Origin: Bagarius yarrelli
Taxonomy: Eukaryota > Chordata > Actinopteri > Siluriformes > Sisoridae
Direction of reading: 5' to 3'
NCBI GenBank assembly: GCA_005784505.1
Contig: VCAZ01000120.1
Span: forward strand, 757,001 to 821,000
Length of the DNA stretch: 64,000 nt
Below the pieces are notes generated by a model. The model saw only the letters and a program-made list of their open reading frames with translations, had not been told where the DNA came from and did not search any database. A program made the translations under genes and the position numbers. Positions 9,712 through 21,013 of this stretch are shown here, piece by piece (positions within the stretch are counted from its first letter, which is position 1; the number at the start of each line of letters is the position of its first letter).

Positions 9712-11093
9712 TTTCTCCTTTTTTCTCCTTCTTTTTTAAATGTCCCTTTTTAGGGGTCGCCACAAATATTCTTCATCCTTTTTAGGGGTCTTCACCTGTC
9801 CACCCGTATCTCGGTGTGACTCCAATCCTCTTCACACCCCTATGTCACACATTCCACAACGTCATGTCCTCTCATTCACATCCAATACTACATCTGTGGT
9901 CCCCTTTGGCTAATTTCTACCTGGTACATCCTAACCATCCTACAATATATTACTATCCTCTCTCGGTCCATCATAACATGAGCCGTCCAAAACTTCTTCT
10001 TAAATCCTGTCCAAAACTTGTCTCCCAAGAATCCTTCAAACCTTGCTCTTCTAATCCAGCTCTACATTCCAGTGTCTTCACCCTAATGATCCTAACGTTA
10101 AAACCTGTCTCAACCTGTCATCTCCCACCATACTGTCTTCACCACTGTCTCTACTGTCTCTAAACATCATAACTGGTCTCACCACTGTCTCTAAACCATC
10201 ATAGCTGTCTCACCACTGTCTCTAAACCATAACATCATAACTGGGTCTCACCACTGTCTCTAAACCATCATAACTGGTCTCACCACTGTCTCTAAACCAT
10301 ACATCATAGCTGTCTCACCACTGTCTCACCAGTTCTCTAACCATACATCATAACTGGTCTCTGGTCTCATCTCTCTTCTTAAACCTCTCACTTATTTCTA
10401 GGTGATATCCTGTACTCACTCTGTCACACATCACTTTATCACATGACACACTGCTTTCCTGCTACTGGTGACTCTGTAATTCTTTACCTCTCTTTACAGG
10501 TCTCCATCTCCACCGGCTCACCTGGACTGACGACCCCAAGTACTCCTGTACCTTCTTTACCTCTTCACCTGTAATCTCACTGTTCCACTTTACTCCTTTT
10601 TATTCAAACACCATACATCTGAAGGGGCCTGCTACGACGACTGATCCCTCTTCTCTCCCCATGATGCAGTCCCACCTCCAGGTCACTTTGTCTGTCAACT
10701 CACAGTCTCTGTCTGACATACTGCACACCTCACTACTGTCCTGCTCCTTTCAAACATATCCTGCACCACCCTGACACACTTCTCTTCTATTCTTGACTTC
10801 CTCATACAATTCCACAGCTCTTTTCTTGGTAACCTGTCATGTGTTTTCTCCAGGTCTACAAAAACACAATGCAGCTCTCTACAACCATCTCTGTACTTCT
10901 TCATCAGCATTCTCAGAGAAAAGATTGCATCTGTAGTGCTCTTTCTGGGCATAAAGCCATACTGCTACTCACAAATACCTACTTCCCTCCTTAACCTAGC
11001 TTCCACTACTGTTTCCCATACCTACATTGAATTACTCATCAACTTCATGCCTCTGTAATTGTTGCAATTCTGCACATCACCCTTGTTCTTAAC
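9712..11093 (-). mobile_element. RTE-like LINE fragment
   Basis: The reverse strand 10695-10952 encodes MPRKSTTDAIFSLRMLMKKY then CVFVDLEKTHDRLPRKELWN and VRVVQDMFERSRTVVRCAV, the RT fingers/palm of a widespread RTE-type fish LINE. Upstream bases to about 11090 still resemble NKGDVQNCNNYRGMKL. The 3' end near 9750 has GGGGTCGCCAC, typical of this family's 3' region. Stops and frame breaks show decay. It interrupts a TAATAATGC array. Confidence 0.8.
10135..10372 (+). repeat. about 35-bp tandem repeat inside the RTE fragment
   Basis: gtctcaccactgtctctaaa with catcataact recurs about seven times with small deletions. It lies in the 3' half of the RTE-like element. Confidence 0.8.
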
Positions 11094-11194
11094 TGTAATA
11101 ATACTGTAATAATGCTGTAATAATAATGTAATAATGCTACTGTTATATTACTGTAATGATACTAATATACTGTAATGATAATGTAATGTACTAA

Positions 11195-11896
11195 TATGCA
11201 CGATCATGTACTTTTTTTATTAATTTCTTTTCATCCTCTTTGGACTCCTTGTTTTATTAGAAGTATACAATAAATCAGCAAGTATACAATAAATATACAA
11301 TTTTCTGCTCATAACTCTGTATTTCTGTATAGAAATTTACTGCACATCTCACATTATATTTTCATAGTTCAATAATAGCCAATAATAGTTTAATAACAGT
11401 TTATCTAACAGCCAGAATTTTAATAGTAATATGAGCCCAAACAAAATTCATCAGTGTTTTTTCTGACATGTATAAAGATTTACAATAATTATGAAAAATA
11501 CTTTTATAATATCAAGATAAAATAAACTCAGATGGTCAAAATGTATATTTATATAACATTATATAACATTTAACCCTATATGGTTAATCAATTAATTAAT
11601 ATCAAAGTTAGTGAGTTTTAAGTTACGCTTGATTAATGTTTTCTCATCTGAATAAAGAATTTCAAAGTTAGAAAATGGAACCATCAATAGAAATTGTGTT
11701 CACTGAGCACTGAAAGTCGTTTACATTAAAAGTTTGCATAATTGCATGTTAATTAGATTCCTTTTGGATCCTATGGATCATAAAGGAAACATAAATTATT
11801 GATTGCTAGCTTTCACCAAACTATTTATCCAACACTCATTTGCATGATTACTTTACATCAAGCAAATTACCGTCAGCAATAAAGCATAAATAATAG
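11195..11896. other. AT-rich intergenic sequence
   Basis: No coding frame, no clear repeat; very AT-rich. Confidence 0.6.
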
Positions 11897-12058
11897 TGCA
11901 GTGATCAAGGTGTTGGGCTGCTAATTGGAAGATCTGGGCTCAATTCCCAGAACCACCAAGTTGCCACTGTTGGGCCCTTAAGTAAGTCCCTTAACTCCTG
12001 AATGCGTAACTGTATAAAGGAAATAAATATAACATCTGCCAAATGCTTTAAATATAAA
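11897..12058 (+). repeat. tRNA-derived SINE, nearly full length
   Basis: Head gtgcagtgatcaaggtgttg, box B gggctcaattccc, middle ccactgttgggcccttaag and tail catctgccaaatgctt follow in order. Confidence 0.82.
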
Positions 12059-12956
12059 GTTAAATGAATAGAACCAATCAACCAATCAGCATCAAGACAT
12101 TTGCATTCCAGAATTTAGAGTTATAACAAATCTGTAAAGAAAAGCTGACATTTACAAATCAGCTCAAATTATGTTTATTTACATAAAAATAATAAATATG
12201 AACCTTTTCTAGGAAAAGTACATAAGTATTGGCACCCTAGTTAAAAATAAGCACAAATCAAATACATCAATAATACAAAAATTATACAATAACCAAAACT
12301 ATATTTGACTAATTTATTGGTCCTAAAAAAGCTTATTTTAATTAGTACTTTAATTGTTTTTAATTTATTTAATTAAAATATTTAATTCTTCTTATCTTTA
12401 TCGTTGATTATATTATTTTTTATTTTGCATCCCTAACAGTGTTTTTTTTCTGATGTGTGACTACAAAGAGGCTCTTGAGTGTGTCTCTATCATGTGCCAG
12501 TCATGTTGTTTGTCTGTAAGTAATTGAGGTAATAATATTTAAAGAAAGAATTTTCTTGAATACTTGAATTTGATTCTGTTTTTTTAGTTTACCTTTTATT
12601 TTTCCTTAAAAGAAAGAAAGGAAGAAAAAGAATATCGAGAGCTATATAACCAAAAAAAACTTTCTGGGAATTTCAGTGTGTAAGATCAAAAAAAAACTAA
12701 AAAAGTGGGAAAAGAAAATTGCTAAGAGCGACCACAAGAGGTTTGTATACACGTGGCTTATGGGTGGGTTTTATTTCTTCCTGAAACTGGCGAACAATTT
12801 ATGTACCTGTTTATTCCCTAATTTGGGGTCACAGGGATCTGCTGGAGTTTATCCCAGCCATCTCTGAAAGGGTGAAAGGCAGGAGGGGGACTCCCTGGAC
12901 AGGTTGCCAGTCCATCATAGGGCCACTCACACTCACTTCTTCTTATTATTATTATT

Positions 12957-13085
12957 ATTGGGGAAGTGGTAGCTCAGTGGTTAAGATGTTAGCCTACTAA
13001 TTGAAAGATCCGGGTTCAATTTTCAGCACCACCAATTTGCCTTTGTTGGGCTCTTGGGTTAAAATGTGAGGTGCTCTGGATAACC
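12957..13085 (+). repeat. tRNA-derived SINE with best A and B boxes
   Basis: tagctcagtggttaag and gggttcaattt match tRNA promoter boxes closely; the tail is shortened (gtgctctggataa). Confidence 0.82.
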
Positions 13086-13104
13086 CTACTTGTGAAGCGT
13101 GTCA

Positions 13105-13390
13105 ATGATTGTTAGATCAGCAGTATTCCCCATGATTGTGTGAACCAAACTGAGAGACCATTTTGAAGGCTCAGGAAACCTTTGCAGATGTTTTGAGTTG
13201 ATTAGCTGATTGGCATGTCACCATGTTCTAATTTATTGAAATAGTAAATTGATGGGTTTTTGTTAAATATGAATCATCACAATTAAAAGAACCAAAGACT
13301 AAAACTACTTCAGTCTGTGTACAGTGAATTTATTTATTACTTGAAATAAATGACCTTTACCCTGCCATTCTTATTAACTGAGATGCACCT
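13105..13390 (+). repeat. dispersed fish repeat (unclassified)
   Basis: The text with ttaaaagaaccaaagactaa and acttgaaataaatgaccttt is recalled as a frequent interspersed repeat of fish genomes, probably a DNA-element remnant. No open frame is present. Confidence 0.45.
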
Positions 13391-14839
13391 GTATAAATGA
13401 CTTATCAGCTACACTTTTACAGGTATAGCACATTTTTATAACAACACTGACCTCTGGTGGTCACAACTATAAAGCACACTGAATCTTTAGTCTCAGACTG
13501 TCATTAGATCTTCCAGGGTATCCAAAAGTTTACATACCCTTCAAATAGACTTCAAATAAAACAATAGGGTAAATATATATGTATATAATAGTATATATTA
13601 TATGGTTGTGGATTCAAATCCCACCACCATAAGCAAAACTTGGCTGTAAGAAACTGATGCATCTGACTAATCAGTTGTGGTTTAAATGCCTTAAACAAAA
13701 GCCCAGCAATAGCGTATAGTGGTGCTGGGGTTTAGACTCACAACCTTTCCACGTGGTTTTAAGCACCTCCTGTGAATGGTATTAAAAGTGTTCCTGATTG
13801 GAAGTGCTGAAGATTGTGGGTTCAGTTAAATAATATCATCCAACTGGATTAGATCAGATTACATCATTACAATCACACTTTTCTGATAATAACATCTTAA
13901 TAATCTTTTACGAAATGATTAGAGAGCCAAGACTCTTTCTGTCTCTTTCTCTGTCCCTGTGTGTCTCTCTCTCTCTCTGTGTTTCTCCGTTGCTATTAAA
14001 CGTTAATGATGTAAATGTACTTTTCATCATGTTCCGTAAAATGCGCTGACGAGTCTCAGGAATTTTATGACTATTTAAATGACTATTAGATGATGATTCT
14101 GTAACTATGGATACTTTAATCATACTTTAATTTACAATAAAATCTCACCCTTTTACTTTTTTTTTACCTTTTTTTATGCGTTTTTTACATGGATTTTTTG
14201 TAGTTGTGATTGTTAGTATTTGTTCTGGATACTATGGATACTTCTGGATTTTCCCTTCATTTATTCAGATCTAAATAACTAATAATTCCCTACTGGAGGA
14301 GTCTCATCATTGCATATTTTATTACTCTCTTAAACAAGGAATGTTAAACATTATTACTTTTACTGTTACTTTAGTCGTAATCTTTATAAGTAGTTGTATT
14401 TAAGTTAAATTTATAGCTACCCACTTCTGCAAAGTACTAATTCAGCAAATTTTACTGCATCTAGTTGTGTTACTCCGCTTACTAATGATAACATTTTCAT
14501 GCAGGCACATAAATTGTGAGTGATGCTGTGGAGCGAGTGGGAAAACCCGGAGCGGATTTGTGGATTCAGTGGATCTTTGGTGGAGCGGAAACAGAACGCT
14601 TTGAGCTTTTTTTGTGTTGGTGGGTGGGGATGTTGTGGGGTTGATTGAGGGGCACCTGAGCTGATGAGGACAGAGAGGCGGTGGCTCTAGCATGGCATGG
14701 CCCTGGTATTGAAAAAATATCACCATGAAATATGATTTCAAATTTTGACTGAAGATTAGATTGATTAGTTATCATAAAACTTATGATAAAGAGTTTTATT
14801 TTTTTTTTTAATTATTTTAAAAAAATATCAAGAGATATA
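13391..14839. other. intergenic, no gene
   Basis: Low-complexity CT run at 13937-13985 and AT-rich sequence; open frames on the - strand at 14442-14775 are short and without recognisable domain. Confidence 0.55.
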
Positions 14840-15200
14840 TAACTGGGTAATTTGTATCCCAGCGGAGATAAAAGAGTCGTTGTGTTTGCTTAATGGAACC
14901 AGTACTGCTTTACTCCAGACACTGGGAATCCTCCTGCCAGACGTCTGACTGTTGATGGAGTTCCAGAAATCTGCTTTGTTTGTTTCAGCGCCTCAGCGTT
15001 CTGCTAAAGTTCCTCACAAAGCAGGTGCCAAAGTTCACATTCCATCCTCCTCCGCCTGACAGCTCAATGCCGCACACTAATTACAGCCGGAGCGTGACGG
15101 ATCAAGCTGTGCCACCCACCAGGAAAACCTCCTGCTGATGATATTTACCACACGGTTCTGCCTGCACATGCTGACAGTCAAAACGAAAATAAATTCACAT
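14840..15200. promoter_or_regulatory. complex non-repetitive block, candidate conserved non-coding element
   Basis: About 350 bases of balanced composition without repeats or a long frame, including homeodomain-type core TAATTA near 15080, stand out from the repeat-rich surroundings. Conservation cannot be judged here; the call is inference. Confidence 0.25.
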
Positions 15201-15359
15201 CAATGAGATGACAAAAATGTATTCAGCAGCATGCAGTTCATTTCGATTACAGAATTAAATATGATAATTAAGCTAATTCTGAGGAATGAAACACTGGACA
15301 TTTTTGTTTACAGTTTTGATAAAGTTTTGTTGGATTGTGTATGAGGATTGTGGTATTTA

Positions 15360-16214
15360 GGATAGAGCGAAGGTGTTGTGGATAGGAGTGAAGAGTACTA
15401 ATCAGTGATTGGAAGTATAGGTGCTGTGATTAGTGTGGATGATGCTGTAGTTAAAATAAAGGGTGGATGATGCTGTAGTTAGAGATGGAGATTGCTATGC
15501 TGTAATTAGGGTGAAAGGTAGAGTGTTATGTTGGTGGCTGGTGAATAAAGGGGACTTTGATCGATATAGATAGTAGAGGGTGGAGGGGACTGCTAAAAGT
15601 AGGGTGGAGGGTACACTGTACAGGAATTATTGTGGACAGTGCAGTGATTCAGGTGAGAGGTAGAGGGCACTATGCTATCATTGAGGTAGAGGGTGCAGTA
15701 GTTAAAGAGAAGGGTGGATGGGAAGGTTGGATGGGGCTGTGGTTAGGGTAGAGTGTGCTGTGATGTAATTAGGATGAAGGTAGAGGGGGCTGCGCTTTAA
15801 TAAGGATAGAGGGTGCAGTTCTAAACAAATTGTGGCGGGTAAAGAGGTATTGCGATTGCTAAAGGGTATTATTTTGAGGTAATGGGGTTTAAAGGTACTA
15901 TACTGTAATTAGGATTGATGGAAAAGTTGCTGGAGGGTGGATGGTACTGCGGTCAAGGTTAAGGGTGCAGTTATTATAGTGAAGGATAGAGGGTACTATG
16001 ATGTGTTTAGGGTGGAGGGTGCAGTAAGTAGGGTTGAGGGTGCCATGCTGGGATTAGAGAGAAGGGTAGAAGGTACTATGATGCGATTAGGATGGATGGT
16101 TCAGTAATTAGGGTAGAAAGTGCCATGCTGCGGTTAGGGTGGAGGGTAGGGGTCGGTGGAGGGCTACCTTCATCCTAATTACATCACAGCACACTCTACA
16201 CTAACCACAGCCCC
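15360..16214 (+). repeat. degenerate 25-35-bp minisatellite, left part
   Basis: Units such as gggtactatgctgtaattag and gtggagggtgcagt recur with many changes. The last 49 bases (16166-16214) are an inverted copy of 15733-15781. Confidence 0.8.
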
Positions 16215-17045
16215 TTCAGGAAAACAAAGAGTGACCATTCTCCGCTGAACATCGACGGCTCCTCGGTAGAGATCGTCAAGGACACCAAATTTCTTGGTGT
16301 CCACCTGACGGAGAACCTCACCTGGTCACTTAACACCAGCTCTATTAGCAAAAAAGCCCAGCAGCGTCTCTACTTCCTGTGAAGACTGAGGAAAGCCCAC
16401 CTTCCACCTCCCATCCTGACAATGTTTTACAGAGGGACCATTGAGAGCATTCAGAGCAGTTGCATCACTGCCTGGTTCGGGAACTGCACCGTTTCGGATC
16501 GCAAGACCCTGCAGAGGACAGTGAGAACAGCTGAGAAGATCATCGGAGTCTCTCTTCCCTCTATAACGGACTTCTACACCACACGCTGCATCCGCAAAGC
16601 TAACAGCATTGTGGAGGACCCCACACACCCCTCACACTCACTCCAACATTTTTTGTTAAGCACAGTCACTTTACAATACTATAGTCACTTACAATACTAT
16701 AGTTACTTTACTCACTTTACAATGCTATTTGTACAGTACCGTTGTAATTTGCACATTTCGTGTCTACCTCATCTACAGTATGGTTGGCGCTATTCCGTTA
16801 TGTCCCGTCCTTTATTGTCTTTTTGCACTGTCCTTGTTATGTTTGTATTGTTTATCGCACCATCTGTTTCTGCACTGTCTGCACTGACATGCACTTTAGG
16901 TCTATTCTGTTTAGTGGCTCTTTGTTGTTTTGTAAATTCTATGTTTTGTGTAGCACCAGGGGGTCCTGGGGAAACGTTATTTCATCTCACTGTGTACTGC
17001 ATCTGCGATATATGGCTGAAATGACAATTAAGCTCCTTGAACTAG
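16215..17045 (+). mobile_element. L2/CR1-like LINE 3' fragment
   Basis: It encodes SSVEIVKDTKFLGVHLTENL and, after an in-frame stop near 16381, PPPILTMFYRGTIESIQSSC then ITAWFGNC and RTVRTAEKIIGVSLPS, the C-terminal domain of a non-LTR reverse transcriptase. The end (aaatgacaattaagctcctt) is a LINE-type 3' end. The minisatellite on both sides is the same. Confidence 0.85.
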
Positions 17046-17220
17046 AAGGTAATATGATGTAATTAGGACGGATGGTTCAGTAATTAGGGTAGAGGGTGCT
17101 ATGCTGTGATTAGGGCAAAGGGTAGAGGGTACTATGCTGTAATTAGGGTTAAGGGTACTATGGGTGCTGTGTTAAGGGTATGCTGCTGACCTTGATAGGT
17201 AGAGGGTGCTGTACAGTAAA
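17045..17220 (+). repeat. degenerate minisatellite, right part
   Basis: The same units (gggtagagggtactatgctg) resume after the LINE fragment, so the LINE sits inside the array. Confidence 0.8.
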
Positions 17221-17379
17221 GGGAGATTTACTTTCTGAAAGTTTTCTGGTGGATGGTCCATGTGTGTATGTGTGTGTGTGTGTGTGTGTAAGACAGGATT
17301 TTCTTTGTCTTTTTATCCTATGTCCTTCCCATTTACCCCATTGACAAATGCTTTGTCCCATCGAACATGTGACCCACAC

Positions 17380-17700
17380 GGCTGGAGTGTATCTCAGAAC
17401 CCTATCCCTCGCTTGCCAGAAATCAGCAGAAACACACAGTCAACAAGGCAGCATCAGCTCGGCGGTGTAAGCTGATGTCCCGTGAGACAAACTCCTGGCG
17501 GTGGAAGTTAAAGACGAGAGAGGAGAACCGTGACACAGGAGCTCGCTGTGAGGTCTATGGGGAACATTGATGTGGCTTTCCGCCCAGAACCACACACTTC
17601 TACAGTCCAACAGGAGAGAGAGACAAGTTTCCCTCAGGGGAGATGTGTCTGATACAGGTGGACCTGCAGGTGGCGCTTACTCCTAAATATGGTGGACTGA
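17380..17700. promoter_or_regulatory. complex non-repetitive block
   Basis: GC-balanced, non-repetitive, non-coding block between a minisatellite and the CAT-array modules. Candidate regulatory element only by texture. Confidence 0.2.
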
Positions 17701-18099
17701 ATAATTTGTAGATTACTGGTCAAACCAGACAACCAAACAAAAGCATCAAAATAGCAACATCTAATTAATATTATTTAACAGATCCAATTTTTTTAAAGAA
17801 AATATTCAGATTTTTATAAGTAACTGTTACAAATTACTGTACAATTTATCACATGTAACTAGTTACTGAAAGACACTGGAGAAGATGATGGATTAAAAAA
17901 AGAAAGTTACGTGCTGCTGAATCCTGGATTCTGATTGGTCAGAAGATGATGAATTATTTTTTTATAACAGAAGTTCCTTTTCATCATTAGTAAGTGAGGT
18001 AAGACAGCAGCATCTGAGATTCCTGAGGAGCTTAAAATAACTATAGAATAATGTTACACCAGTTTTCCGGTAGCCAGATCAGCATCTAGCAAACACAGC

Positions 18100-18420
18100 A
18101 TCATTATCATCATTATGACCACCAACTTCATCATTACTACCACCATCATCATTAACCCCACCATCATCATCATCACCACCACCATCATTATCATTATCAT
18201 CATCACCAACACCATCACTACCACCATCATCATCATCATCGTCATCATCATCACCACCAACATCATCATCATTATCACCACCATCATCATCGTCACCACC
18301 ACCATCATTATTATCATCATCACCACCATCATCATTATCATCACCACCATCACTAACAGCAACATCATCATCATCATCACCACCACCATCATTATCACCA
18401 ACATCATCATCATCATCTAG
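18100..18420 (+). repeat. CAT/CAC triplet array 1
   Basis: About 320 bases of catcat, cac cat and cattat triplets. The 110 bases before it are duplicated before array 2. Confidence 0.95.
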
Positions 18421-18424
18421 CTCA

Positions 18425-18508
18425 CCTAGCTGAGGGGCCCAGTGGTGGTAGTTGGACGTCTAGCCTGAGTCCAACACTTTAACCACTGAGCCACCACCTT
18501 CCCACGGG
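18425..18508 (-). repeat. SINE fragment
   Basis: It ends ttaaccactgagccaccacc, the complement of the head, directly after a CAT array. Confidence 0.7.
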
Positions 18509-18627
18509 GTTGGTAATCAGAGTCAAATCCCTCAGATCCTTAATTAAAGTGAGTATTAATTAGTGCTAATATACAGTAAAGTAAATATGATATCAGAAAA
18601 AGTTTATATAATAATATAATCTATAGG

Positions 18628-18775
18628 AAGTGGTAGCTTAGTTGTTAACATGTTATCTTTTAGCCTGATGACTGACAATTTGTGGTTTCAATTCCTTTCA
18701 CTACCAAGCTGTCATTGCTGGGTCCCTGAGCAAGGCCCTAATCCACAACTGTTTAGTTGGATAAGAAAAGTGAGA
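18628..18775 (+). repeat. tRNA-derived SINE
   Basis: Head agtggtagcttagttgttaa, box B tggtttcaattcc, then gctgggtccctgagcaaggc. It lies between the two CAT-array modules. Confidence 0.8.
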
Positions 18776-19406
18776 TCATTTTAGGTTTATTATTGATTAT
18801 TTGACTGTAACAGTATCTAACAGAGCTTCTTCTCTGCTGGTACTCGAACATTTCAGTAGTAAACGAGTCTGCGTGTGTTTCCTGCCCCGTCCCCCCTGAC
18901 AAGAATTTAAAAAAATAAACAATGGGTTTTTCTGTTTAAAAATATCTGAAACCTTTTTGTCTGTTTCATCAGGTTCCTTTTTTCCACTTAAGCAGCAGTT
19001 TGGGATGTAGCAGAAATGGAAGTGGTGGAAATGAGTAAGTGAGGTAAGACAGCAGCATCTGAGACTCCTGAGGACGAGAGACAGACAGCAGCCGAGTCGA
19101 GTCAACAGGATGCCACGGATCTCCAGCCTTCATCCAGCTCACAGGAAAGGTTCCCACAACTTTCACTAACGTTCTTTAAAAGTTCTCTAAACGTTAGGTC
19201 ATAAAGGTTTCACTGTAATGACGATATAACATTCTTGTGATGTTGAGAGAAAATGTTCCTGGAACGTCTTCATCTTCATGATCACGTCATTTGCACTTGT
19301 TGAATGTTCTCAATATGTTGAGAGAAAGCATTCTTGGAACGACAGCATAAAATAACTATAAAATAATGTTACACCAGTTTTCCTGTAGCCAGATCAGCAT
19401 CTAGCA

Positions 19407-19727
19407 AACACAGCATCATCATCATCATCATCATCATCCATCACCACCAAAATCATCTTTACCCCCACCATCATCATCATTACCACCACCACCATTATCC
19501 TCATCATCACCACTACCATCATCATTATCATCACCATCATCATCACCACCGTCATCATTATCATCACCACCACCATCATCATCATCACCACCATAATCAT
19601 TACCACCATTTTCATCACTATCATCATCAACATCTTCATTAACATGAAAATCATCATAACCATTATCATCACCACCATCATCATCATTATCCTTATTATC
19701 ATCATCATCATCATCATCATCACTCCA
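19407..19727 (+). repeat. CAT/CAC triplet array 2
   Basis: It follows the same lead-in (agatcagcatctagcaaaca, cagcat) as array 1. Confidence 0.95.
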
Positions 19728-20798
19728 GTTTCAGTTTCACACATGGCCTCGTCTGACACACTGGGATTTATAAACAGAAAAACCACACGGAGCGTCTAAA
19801 GGCCATCGGATGGAATTTGGGCTTCCGCAGACGCACTAGTGATGTCCAGGACGCCGAATGTTTGCGTTGAACACGGCAGACTGCGGAAATGCTGATTTCC
19901 TGAACACTAAAAATACCAAAATCCTAAAACGACAGTGAGTCATGTGTGCCGATCTGAGGTAAAGCCAGAAGCGCAGGGGGGCAAATATTGCAAAGAGTGT
20001 AAATATGTACAAATCTGGATGATTAATTAAACTTAAAACACATTTCATATTCACTTCAAACACTCCTCCCCTCCACCTCCGTTACTGCAGCTCTAAAAAC
20101 AAGTCTTCAGTCAGAATTCACCCCCATTTAACATTTGGAACATTCCGGAGCAGGAGGTAGCTGTGCATCTGATCGTCCTCAGGAAGACAGAACATACGTT
20201 TGATAAAGTCTGTAGATCCTTCATAAAAAAGATTTTATGAACCAAATTAGTAAATCTACTGAGTACATTTTTAAGTAAACACACACACACACACACACAC
20301 ATCCTGAGTGCTTGGCTCTGTGCTCCTTAACACGCCTGGAAGACGTTCAGCTACTTCAAATACAATAGAGCTGAGATTTAGGAAACAAGCTCAGGGATCA
20401 AATATCCTTCCTGTAGGACTCGGAGAGGCAGTTCAGCTCCGAGAGCATAAAGGTGTGTGTGTGTGTGTGTGTGGTGCATGTGCCTGTAATTTATCTGGAT
20501 CATTACATCAAAACATAAATACAACATAAGTAATATACCTGCCATATTTAGAGTCAAAGAAATTTTCATCATATTAGAGTCAGAGGAACTTCCTCATATT
20601 TAGAGTCGGGAAAAGTTTTTTATATTTAGATTCTTAATAAATTCCTCATATTGCTGGTTTTTATATCAAAACACACCGCACAATTTTACAGAGTTATAGC
20701 ATCTAAAATAGAGGCCAAACACCCCCCCCACACACACACACACGTACACCCACCAGCAGCCGTTCGGACAGTCAACACCTTATCCTTAAAATACCACC

Positions 20799-20800
<2 letters not shown>

Positions 20801-20847
<47 letters not shown>

Positions 20848-20978
20848 TGTGTATCTATTTATGCATTATAATGCCAATGATAGGGAGATTAACAACGCCA
20901 GTCTCCACAGAGACATGTGTGTCAGCCACATGCATGTTTCCAAATACAAGCCATGTGAGTCATGTGTGTGTGAACCTG

Positions 20979-21012
<34 letters not shown>
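20801..21012 (+). repeat. TG repeat and CA repeat, facing
   Basis: A (TG)n at 20801-20846 and a (CA)n at 20979-21012 are complementary and 130 bases apart, so a transcript could form a long hairpin. Confidence 0.85.

Positions 21013-21013
<1 letters not shown>

Noticed and set aside
12957..13030. tRNA gene
   Set aside because: A and B boxes are present but there is no cloverleaf, and the same text recurs as a SINE throughout.
18054..18420. Long open frames of Met/Val or Thr/Ile runs at the CAT arrays, also at 19394-19786
   Set aside because: Triplet microsatellites have no stop in some frames; no start context or homology.
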